Of a stretch of 13,111 nt of DNA, positions 7,236 to 13,111 are shown one piece after another; position 1 is the stretch's first letter; every line of letters starts with the position of its first letter. Both the position numbers and the translations under genes were made by a program. This DNA comes from Actinomycetes bacterium (GTDB lineage Bacteria; Actinomycetota; Actinomycetes; Mycobacteriales; Mycobacteriaceae), in the NCBI GenBank assembly GCA_023417985.1, contig JAEZDV010000099.1:1-13111 (forward strand). Direction: 5' to 3'. Below the pieces are notes generated by a model. That model saw nothing but the letters and a program-made list of their open reading frames with translations. It was not told the DNA's origin and searched no databases.

Positions 7236-7669
7236 TACTCGGCGGCCTCGGTGGACTCGGCCTCGGTGGCCTCTTCCTTGGCAGCCTTCTTCTTCTTCGG
7301 GGTGGTCGCGGCGGCGGCCGGCTCGTTCTCGGCCTGCGCGAGAGCGGCCTGGAACAGTTCGAGCTTGGACGGCTTGGGCTCTGCCTTCTTCAGCGTGCCC
7401 TCTGCGCCCGGCAGGCCCTTGAACTTCTGCCAGTCACCGGTGATCTTGAGAAGGTTGAGGACCGGCTCGGTCGGCTGTGCGCCGACACCCAGCCAGTACT
7501 GTGCGCGCTCCGAATCGATCTCGATCAGCGAAGGCTCTTCCTTGGGCTGGTACTTGCCGATCGTCTCGATCGCACGGCCGTTGCGGCGGGTGCGCGAGTC
7601 CGCGACGACCACGCGGTACTGCGGGTTGCGGATCTTGCCGAGACGGGTGAGCTTGATCTTCACAGCCAT
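7235..7669 (-). CDS. rpsP: 30S ribosomal protein S16 (bS16)
   Basis: 144 residues. The bS16 core is about 1-90 (MAVKIKLTRLGKIRNPQYRV, ADSRTRRNGRAIETIGKYQP, AQYWLGVGAQPTEPVLNLLK) and takes part in 30S assembly. Residues 91-144 are a lineage extension: first Lys/Pro, then KKKKAAKEE and an Ala/Glu-rich end, probably disordered; such tails are common in actinobacterial S16. The ATG at 7669 has AAGGAGA (minus strand, 7684-7678), an excellent ribosome binding site. An in-frame start 15 codons upstream (7714) is rejected because it lies before that site and adds non-homologous residues. First gene of the operon; its promoter should lie in 7670-7842. Confidence 0.98.
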   Translation of the reverse strand: MAVKIKLTRLGKIRNPQYRVVVADSRTRRNGRAIETIGKYQPKEEPSLIEIDSERAQYWLGVGAQPTEPVLNLLKITGDWQKFKGLPGAEGTLKKAEPKPSKLELFQAALAQAENEPAAAATTPKKKKAAKEEATEAESTEAAE

Positions 7670-7842
7670 GGCTGTTTTCTCCTTCGAGGCGCGCAAGGCG
7701 CATGTCACGTGCAATTCGGACGACGTGCCCTTTTGGCACGCCCGGTTTTGCCTCTAACCTGTGACCGCCGCGCGGTACGTAACCGGATGCGACGACAGCG
7801 GTCCATTCTGCCAGACGGCCGGGCAAAGGACGAAACCGGTGG
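7670..7842 (-). promoter_or_regulatory. rpsP operon upstream region (no gene)
   Basis: 173 nt between the amidohydrolase stop and the rpsP start. Read on the minus strand it holds, in order, TTACGT (7783-7778), then TTAGAG (7758-7753) 19 nt later as a loose -35/-10 pair, a short hairpin (7724-7740), and the rpsP ribosome binding site. The promoter assignment is weak because neither hexamer is close to consensus. No open frame with coding character was found. Confidence 0.35.
7724..7740 (-). other. Short hairpin in the rpsP leader
   Basis: Arms CGTGCC (7724-7729) and GGCACG (7735-7740) close a 5-nt loop, which reads AAAAG on the minus strand. It lies 55-71 nt before the rpsP ATG, so it would fold in the 5' leader of the mRNA if the promoter is upstream. 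It could be the end of the amidohydrolase transcript or a regulatory leader. With a 6-bp stem, chance is not excluded. Confidence 0.35.
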
Positions 7843-8949
7843 TCACGCGAGTGCCCGGCTCCGTCCGACGACCGCTCCTCGGAGGACGACGAGGTCCGGC
7901 GACGCCGTCGCCGGGTCCCGCCGCGGATCGTCGGCGTAGACGACGAAGTCGGCGGGCGTTCCGGGTTCGAGGCTGGGGTGGCCGAGCCATGTGCGTGCCG
8001 CCCAGCTCGCCGCGGCGAAGGCCTCGGTCGGGCCGAGACCCACGCGACCGAGGGCAGCGATCTCGTCCGCGATCCGGCCGTGCCGGACATGTCCTCCGGC
8101 GTCGGTTCCTGCGTAGATGGGGATGCCGGCCTCGTGGGCGGCTCCGATCGTGTATCCGACGCGGGCGTGCAGGTCGCGCATGTGTGCCGCATAGACGGGG
8201 AAACGCGTTGCGGAGTCGGCGATCTCGGGAAAGTTCTCGATGTTGACGAGGGTCGGGACCAACGCCGTGCCTGCGACGGCCATGGTCTCGATCGTCTCGT
8301 TGGTCAGGCCCGTGCCGTGCTCGATGCAGTCGATTCCTGCCGCGAGCAGACCTGGCAACGCATCCTCGCCGAACACATGCGCCGTCACGCGTGCACCTTC
8401 GCGATGTGCCGCGGCGATCGCGTCGACGAGGATCGCATCGCTCCACAGCGGCGCGAGATCACCGGTTCCCCGGTCGATCCAGTCGCCGACGAGTTTGACC
8501 CAGCCGTCTCCCGCCCGAGCCTGCCGCGCGACTTCGGCGGGGAGTTGGGTTTCGTCCTCGAGTTCCACCGGCAGACCGCGGATGTAGCGCTTGGGGAGCG
8601 CGATGTGGCGGCCTGCCCGGACGATGCGCGGCAGGTCCGGATCCTCGTCGAAGCTTCGGGTGTCGGCGGGAGATCCGGCGTCCCGGAGCAGCAGGACCCC
8701 CGCGTCCCGTTCGACGACGGCCTGCGCGCGGGCACCCTCGGCATCCTCGACTCCTCCGCCGTAGCGGATACCGACGTGGCAGTGGGCATCGACGAGTCCG
8801 GGCAGGACCCACCCACCGGCCGCGATCGGCTCCGCGCGGGTAATCGGCTCGGACGCTAACATTCCGCCCGAGCCGACCCACAGTTCGACTGGTTCACCGT
8901 CGAGGGTCTTCCCCCGGACCGCGAACGGCGCCCTGCTCCCCCGTGTCAC
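7843..8949 (-). CDS. Amidohydrolase-superfamily protein, substrate unknown
   Basis: 368 residues of a metal-dependent amidohydrolase (TIM barrel with flanking beta-sandwich). Expected ligands are all present: HxH in LPGLVDAHCHVG (His56/His58), a likely carboxylated Lys152 in WVKLVGDW, His191 in TAHVFGEDAL, His211 in CIEHGTGL, and Asp283 in YAGTDAGG. The pattern resembles the imidazolonepropionase/prolidase-like branch, suggesting hydrolysis of a cyclic amide or dipeptide, but the substrate cannot be read off. The GTG at 8949 lies only 5 nt after the ffh stop and has no clear Shine-Dalgarno, so translation probably depends on coupling to ffh. From memory M. tuberculosis Rv2915c, beside ffh, is the counterpart. 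No signal peptide, so cytoplasmic. Confidence 0.9.
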   Translation of the reverse strand: MTRGSRAPFAVRGKTLDGEPVELWVGSGGMLASEPITRAEPIAAGGWVLPGLVDAHCHVGIRYGGGVEDAEGARAQAVVERDAGVLLLRDAGSPADTRSFDEDPDLPRIVRAGRHIALPKRYIRGLPVELEDETQLPAEVARQARAGDGWVKLVGDWIDRGTGDLAPLWSDAILVDAIAAAHREGARVTAHVFGEDALPGLLAAGIDCIEHGTGLTNETIETMAVAGTALVPTLVNIENFPEIADSATRFPVYAAHMRDLHARVGYTIGAAHEAGIPIYAGTDAGGHVRHGRIADEIAALGRVGLGPTEAFAAASWAARTWLGHPSLEPGTPADFVVYADDPRRDPATASPDLVVLRGAVVGRSRALA

Positions 8950-8954
8950 GGGAG

Positions 8955-10523
8955 TTACTTCTTCGGCATCTTGAACTGCGAGAAGTCGAATCCCTCGAGG
9001 CCCGGAGGCAGCTCGTCGAGACCCTTCGGCATCTTCGACAGGTCGGGCATGCCACCCGGCAGTCCGCCGGGCAAGCCCGGGAATCCGCCGGGCAAGCCGC
9101 CCCGCACCTTCGGCGGGGTGGGGCCGCGTCCGCCCTTCTTGCCCTTCTTGCCCTTCTTCGACCGCTGGTTCTTACGACCGCCGATACCCATCTGACCGGC
9201 CATCGCAGTCATCATCTTGCGGGCCTCGAAGAATCGATCGACGAGCTGGTTGACGTCGGAGACCTTCACACCGGAGCCGTTGGCGATGCGGAGACGGCGC
9301 GAGCCGTTGATGATCTTCGGGTTTGCCCGCTCTTCCGGGGTCATACCCCGGATGATCGCCTGGATACGGTCGAGCTGCTTCTCGTCGACGTTGGCCAGCG
9401 CGTCCTTCATCTGCCCGGCACCGGGCAGCATCCCCAGAAGATTCGCGATGGGCCCCATCTTCCGCACGGCCATCATCTGGTCGAGGAAGTCTTCGAGGGT
9501 GAGCTCACCCGAACCGATCCGGTTGGCGGTCGCCTCGGCCTGCTCGGCGTCGAACACCTGCTCGGCCTGCTCGATGAGCGTCAGCACGTCGCCCATACCG
9601 AGGATGCGGCTCGCCATGCGCTCGGGATGGAAGACGTCGAAGTCTTCGAGCTTCTCGCCGGTCGACGCGAACATGATCGGCTGGCCGGTCAGCTCGCGGA
9701 CGCTGAGTGCCGCACCGCCGCGCGCGTCACCGTCGAGCTTGGTGAGCACCACGCCGGTGAATCCGCCACCTTCGCGGAAGGCCTCGGCGGTGCTGACCGC
9801 GTCCTGGCCGATCATCGCGTCGAGGACGAACAGCGTCTCGTCGGGGTGGACCGCGTCGCGGATACCGGCGGCCTGAGCCATCAGTTCCTCGTCGATACCG
9901 AGGCGACCGGCGGTGTCGACGATGACCACGTCGTACTGCTTGTTCTTCGCCTCGGCGATGCCCTGCTCGGCCACCGCGACGGGATCGGCCGCGGTGATAC
10001 CGAGTGCATTCTCGCCACCGCCGATGGACGTGCCGGGGTGCGGCGCGAACACCGAGACTCCGGCACGCTCACCGACAACCTGCAGCTGGGTGACGGCGCC
10101 GGGACGCTGCAGGTCGCACGCGACGAGCAGCGGAGTGTGGCCCTGATCCTTGAGCCACTTGGCGAGCTTGCCGGCGAGGGTGGTCTTACCTGCACCCTGG
10201 AGACCGGCGAGCATGACGACCGTCGGGGGGGTCTTCGCGAACCGCAGCCGGCGGGTCTCGCCACCGAGGATCTTGACGAGTTCCTCGTTGACGATCTTGA
10301 CGACCTGCTGGGCAGGATTGAGGGCGCCGTGCACTTCGGCACCCTTGGCGCGTTCCTTGATCTTCTTGATGAACTCGCGCACGACGGGCAGCGCGACGTC
10401 GGCTTCGAGGAGCGCGAGGCGGATCTCGCGGCACGTCGCGTCGATGTCTGCGTCGGACAGGCGTCCCTTGCCCCGCAGGTCCTTCAGGACCCCTGTCAAC
10501 CTGTCGGAAAGGGATTCGAACAC
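8955..10523 (-). CDS. ffh: Signal recognition particle protein Ffh (SRP54)
   Basis: 522 residues. This GTPase of the signal recognition particle binds signal sequences on ribosomes and delivers them to FtsY at the membrane. N domain 1-95; G domain with GLQGAGKTT (107-115), DLQRPGAV (137-144), DTAGR (203-207) and TKLDGD (261-266); methionine-rich M domain about 328-448, with the RNA-binding GSRRLRIANGSG (407-418). The G domain carries a small Gly-rich insertion at 163-178 (GTSIGGGENALG). The tail after 450 is basic, then GLPGG-rich. The GTG at 10523 has AGGAG (minus strand, 10536-10532) 8 nt before it. The amidohydrolase follows after 5 nt; glnD lies upstream across a hairpin-rich gap. The 4.5S RNA gene is not in this window. 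Confidence 0.98.
   Translation of the reverse strand: MFESLSDRLTGVLKDLRGKGRLSDADIDATCREIRLALLEADVALPVVREFIKKIKERAKGAEVHGALNPAQQVVKIVNEELVKILGGETRRLRFAKTPPTVVMLAGLQGAGKTTLAGKLAKWLKDQGHTPLLVACDLQRPGAVTQLQVVGERAGVSVFAPHPGTSIGGGENALGITAADPVAVAEQGIAEAKNKQYDVVIVDTAGRLGIDEELMAQAAGIRDAVHPDETLFVLDAMIGQDAVSTAEAFREGGGFTGVVLTKLDGDARGGAALSVRELTGQPIMFASTGEKLEDFDVFHPERMASRILGMGDVLTLIEQAEQVFDAEQAEATANRIGSGELTLEDFLDQMMAVRKMGPIANLLGMLPGAGQMKDALANVDEKQLDRIQAIIRGMTPEERANPKIINGSRRLRIANGSGVKVSDVNQLVDRFFEARKMMTAMAGQMGIGGRKNQRSKKGKKGKKGGRGPTPPKVRGGLPGGFPGLPGGLPGGMPDLSKMPKGLDELPPGLEGFDFSQFKMPKK
9063..9098. repeat. Short direct repeat inside the ffh C-terminal tail
   Basis: The 15-base unit TCCGCCGGGCAAGCC occurs at 9063-9077 and again at 9084-9098, 21 bases apart and so in frame. 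It encodes part of the GLPGG-type repeats (about residues 476-491) of the Ffh tail. Such a tract could change length by slippage without breaking the frame. Confidence 0.7.
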
Positions 10524-10570
10524 CGAATGCGCTCCTGGGCTATGACGAAGATGCGGACAATGCTGCGAAC

Positions 10571-10616
10571 CAGGGTAACCGCTCCCGATGCGCGGGCATC
10601 GAGTGCGGCTACCCTG
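10571..10616 (-). terminator. Extended multi-part hairpin between glnD and ffh
   Basis: Outer arms CAGGGTA (10571-10577) and TACCCTG (10610-10616) are perfect. After one mismatch come CCGC (10579-10582) and GCGG (10605-10608). After a small internal loop comes an inner 6-bp stem, CGATGC (10586-10591) and GCATCG (10596-10601), with a 4-nt loop. The whole makes one rod of 46 nt. It lies 21 nt after the glnD stop and 47 nt before the ffh start. No U-tract follows, so it is either a terminator without a U-tract or a structured ffh leader. Confidence 0.6.
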
Positions 10617-10632
10617 CCGGTGGGATCACCGG
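10617..10632 (-). terminator. Second hairpin just after the glnD stop
   Basis: CCGGTG (10617-10622) and CACCGG (10627-10632) form a perfect 6-bp stem with a 4-nt loop. It begins 4 nt after the glnD stop codon on the minus strand and abuts the larger hairpin at 10571-10616 with no gap. The pair may act together as a tandem terminator. Confidence 0.5.
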
Positions 10633-10636
10633 TCGT

Positions 10637-13075
10637 TCAGGACGCCGCCTCGGTGGACTTCGGCTCCGGGGTGGGCAGCACCGCGAGCAGTTCACGCTCG
10701 AGATGCTCGCGTGACGCACGCGTATCGAGCCCGGTCAGATCCACCCCGAAGGCATCGACGACGGTCGTGCCGAGGGTCGTCACCCGTGCCCAGCGGACGT
10801 CGGCACCCACCCGTTCGAATACGTCGGCCAGCCTGCACAACAGCCCCAGGCGGTCCTCGGCGCGCAACTCCAGCACCACCTGGCCGGGTTCGGACGCGTC
10901 GAACCAGATCACACGCGGCGGCGCCTGGGCGTAGGTGCCGGGCACGGCCCGCTCGGGCCGCTCCGGGGTGCGTCCTTCCCGCGCGGCGCGGTCCTTCGCG
11001 TCGAGTTCGGAGAGGAGATCGAGGTCGCCGGAGCGGGCGCGTCCGAGTTCCTGCCGGAGCAGACTCGCCTCCGGGGGTGCACCGAATCGCGGCACCACCA
11101 CGAAGGTGTTGACGGTGCTGCCGGCGTGGCTGCCGATCGACGCGGACAGCACCCGAAGCCCGTGCAGGGCCAGGACGCCCGCCTCGTCCGACAGCAGGCC
11201 GCGTTCGTCGGGAGCGATGAAGGTGGCCTCGTAGCTCCGGCCGTCCTCGCGGGGATCGAGCGCGACGTGCGTTGCGCCCTCCACGGCCAGCGCCGCCAGT
11301 TCCGGATCTATCGGATCGGGTACGGGCAGTTCCTCACCGGCCATCACCATGCGGCACCGCCGCACCAGTTCCCGGATCAGCGAGGCTTTCCAGTCACCCC
11401 ACACGCCTGGCCCGGTGGCCTGCGAATCGGCCTCCGCGAGCGCGTGAAGCAGTTCGAGCAGGACCGGGTCGCCGTCGAGCGCTTCGACGACCGACGCCAC
11501 GGTCTCGGGATCGTCGAGGTCGCGGCGGGTGGCGGTGTGCGGCAGCAGCAGGTGGTGGCGCACCATCGCGGTGAGCATGCCGAGGTCGGACGGCCACAAT
11601 CCCATCCGCCGGCCGATCTGCTGGGTCAGTTCGGCTCCGACGACGCTGTGGTCGCCGCCGCGCCCCTTCCCGATGTCGTGCAGCAGTGCACCGAGCACGA
11701 GAAGGTCCGGGCGCGCGACACGGGTGGTCAGTTCGCTCGCATACACCGCGGTTTCGACGAGGTGCCGGTCGACGGTCCAGGTGTGGACGGCGTCACGCGG
11801 AGGCAGGTCGCGCACCGCACCCCATTCGGGCAGCAGCCTGCCCCACAGACCCGTCCGGTCGAGAGATTCGATGACGTCCACCGCACGTCGCCCGGAACCG
11901 AGCAGGACGAGCAGGTCGTTGAGCGCCTCGCGCGGCCACGGTTCGCGCAGTTCGGGTGCGTTGTCGGCCAACCGGGTCAGCGTGGCCGCGGAGATCGGCA
12001 GGCCTGCCTGGGCGGCGGCGGCCGCGACGCGGGTGATCAGCCCCGGGTCGCGCCGAGGATGTGCGTCGCGGGCGAGCGCCACCTCTCCCCCGTGCTCGAC
12101 GACGCCTTCGTCGAGAGGGCGGCGCACCGGTCCGCGCCGCAGCCTCGACAATCCCTTGCGGGGCAGCGAGTTCGCGGCGGTCCGGAGCCCGACGTCCACG
12201 GAATAGCTCACCGTACGTGCGGATTCGGTGAGTACGCGGGCGAGGTCGAACCGGTCTCCGATGCGGAGTGCCGCCCCGATCTCGTCGGCATCCTGGGCGC
12301 GAAGCTGGTCGCGGCCGCGCCCTGCGACGCGATGCAGTTCGGTGCGCACATCGAGTAGCCGTCGGTGCGCGGCGGCGAGACCGCCGCCGGGTACCTCCGG
12401 ACCGAGACCCGGCATGCCATCGGTGAGCTGCGCGACGGACAGAGCATTGAGCAGCTGTACGTCCCGCAGCCCTCCGCGACCGCTCTTGAGGTCGGGTTCG
12501 GCGCGGTGCGCGATCTGCCCGCTGCGCTGCCATCGGGTCTCGGTCATCTCGAGCAGCTCGTCGAACCGCGAGCGGATCCCGGTGCGCCACTGGCGCCGGA
12601 CCCCGCCGATCAGCAGGTTGCTCAGCTCCACGTCGCCGGCGATGTGCCGGGCCTCGAGCATGCCGAGCGCCGCTGTCAGATCCGACGAGAACACCTGCAG
12701 TGCCTGAGGGACGGTGCGGACACTGTGGTCGAGTTTGATGTGGGCGTCCCACAGCGGGTACCAGAGCTTGTCGGCGACGCGGGAGACCACAGCACTGTCC
12801 ATGTCGTCGTGCAGCAGGATCAGGTCGAGATCCGAGTAGGGCAGCATCTCGCGTCGGCCGAGGCCCCCGACCGCGACGATCGCGAAGCCGCAGTCGTGCT
12901 TGATGCCCAGCTCCGCGCCCTTGGTGGTCAGCCAGAATTCGTGCAGGTCGACGAGTGCGTGACGCAGAGCGGGCGTATCGAGGCGCCGGTTCCGTGAGGT
13001 GCCGGCCAGTAGGGCGTCGCGGGCCGCGGTGAGGTCCGAGGCTCCGGCGTGGGCGGTGTCGTGGCCCGAAGACAC
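10637..13075 (-). CDS. glnD: PII nucleotidyltransferase/hydrolase GlnD
   Basis: 812 residues, about the length of mycobacterial GlnD. It senses glutamine and modifies or de-modifies the PII protein; known actinobacterial GlnD enzymes adenylylate PII rather than uridylylating it. Domains: nucleotidyltransferase with GGLGRREMLPYSDLDLILLHD (70-90; Asp82 and Asp84 as metal ligands); the GlnD linker with AEPDLKSGRGGLRDVQLL (192-209); HD hydrolase with LLHDIGKGRGGDHS (464-477), His438 and HH at 507-508; and two ACT domains (about 615-690 and 733-805) for glutamine sensing. The start is the GTG at 13075, matching the mycobacterial N-terminus in position (ASDLTAARDALLAG aligns near residue 12). The frame stays open to the right edge 36 nt further, so a slightly longer protein is possible. 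glnB and amt, its usual upstream neighbours, would lie beyond the window. Confidence 0.95.
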   Translation of the reverse strand: MSSGHDTAHAGASDLTAARDALLAGTSRNRRLDTPALRHALVDLHEFWLTTKGAELGIKHDCGFAIVAVGGLGRREMLPYSDLDLILLHDDMDSAVVSRVADKLWYPLWDAHIKLDHSVRTVPQALQVFSSDLTAALGMLEARHIAGDVELSNLLIGGVRRQWRTGIRSRFDELLEMTETRWQRSGQIAHRAEPDLKSGRGGLRDVQLLNALSVAQLTDGMPGLGPEVPGGGLAAAHRRLLDVRTELHRVAGRGRDQLRAQDADEIGAALRIGDRFDLARVLTESARTVSYSVDVGLRTAANSLPRKGLSRLRRGPVRRPLDEGVVEHGGEVALARDAHPRRDPGLITRVAAAAAQAGLPISAATLTRLADNAPELREPWPREALNDLLVLLGSGRRAVDVIESLDRTGLWGRLLPEWGAVRDLPPRDAVHTWTVDRHLVETAVYASELTTRVARPDLLVLGALLHDIGKGRGGDHSVVGAELTQQIGRRMGLWPSDLGMLTAMVRHHLLLPHTATRRDLDDPETVASVVEALDGDPVLLELLHALAEADSQATGPGVWGDWKASLIRELVRRCRMVMAGEELPVPDPIDPELAALAVEGATHVALDPREDGRSYEATFIAPDERGLLSDEAGVLALHGLRVLSASIGSHAGSTVNTFVVVPRFGAPPEASLLRQELGRARSGDLDLLSELDAKDRAAREGRTPERPERAVPGTYAQAPPRVIWFDASEPGQVVLELRAEDRLGLLCRLADVFERVGADVRWARVTTLGTTVVDAFGVDLTGLDTRASREHLERELLAVLPTPEPKSTEAAS

Positions 13076-13111
13076 CGAGGGCCCCGGGGCCCGCCGCCCG
13101 CGGGGGGGGGG

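Noticed and set aside
8943..10934. Long plus-strand open frame (663 codons) opposite ffh and the end of glnD
   Set aside because: A high-GC shadow of real minus-strand genes. The product is full of His/Asp/Arg with no recognisable domain, and the minus-strand proteins account fully for the sequence.
11126..12358. Plus-strand open frame of 410 codons inside glnD
   Set aside because: Antisense to a well-conserved GlnD; no family motifs and no ribosome binding site of note.
13101..13111. Run of ten G residues at the extreme right end, preceded by a GC-only stretch
   Set aside because: Most likely a contig end or sequencing artefact rather than biology; it also makes the few codons upstream of the glnD GTG unreliable.
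1..13111. Search for CRISPR repeats, insertion sequences, tRNA genes, phage or defence genes
   Set aside because: No spaced repeats, transposase motifs, terminal inverted repeats or tRNA-like folds were seen; every large region is explained by conserved chromosomal genes.

Overview
The window is high-GC chromosomal DNA from an actinomycete, most probably of the order Mycobacteriales (Rhodococcus/Nocardia/Gordonia-like). Three things point there: GTG starts are common; the proteins read like the mycobacterial versions of LepB, RimM, GlnD and Ffh; and the gene order lepB-rplS-[lppW]-trmD-rimM-khpA-rpsP-amidohydrolase-ffh-glnD follows, from memory, the Mycobacterium tuberculosis Rv2903c-Rv2918c block. 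I cannot fix the genus from the sequence alone.

Layout, left to right; all genes are on the minus strand except one. 1-614: lepB (signal peptidase I), cut by the left edge. 721-1062: rplS (bL19). 1159-2055: an unassigned multi-pass membrane protein with an HHxHH motif. 2152-4512: tex, an S1-domain RNA-binding protein. 4641-5648 (+): an LppW-like lipoprotein with a serine beta-lactamase/penicillin-binding fold signature. 5677-7669: a tight four-gene operon transcribed rpsP-khpA-rimM-trmD. 7843-8949: an amidohydrolase coupled to the gene before it. 8955-10523: ffh (SRP54). 10637-13075: glnD (PII-modifying enzyme), whose start lies 36 nt from the right edge.

Functionally this is housekeeping DNA. 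Ribosomal proteins and ribosome/tRNA maturation factors (rpsP, rimM, trmD, khpA, rplS) sit beside the export machinery (ffh for targeting, lepB for signal-peptide removal), with nitrogen control (glnD) at the far end. Lineage-specific items are the membrane protein, the lipoprotein and the amidohydrolase. Several intergenic gaps hold strong inverted repeats on the transcribed strand (659-694, 2104-2142, 10571-10616, 10617-10632). None has a clear U-tract, so they are probable hairpin terminators or RNA structures, as is common in high-GC actinomycetes.

I found no CRISPR array, insertion sequence, tRNA, rRNA, phage gene or defence system, and nothing I would call a new biological system. The best leads are the HHxHH membrane protein, the catalytically intact-looking LppW protein, the ffh-linked amidohydrolase, and the tandem hairpins between glnD and ffh.
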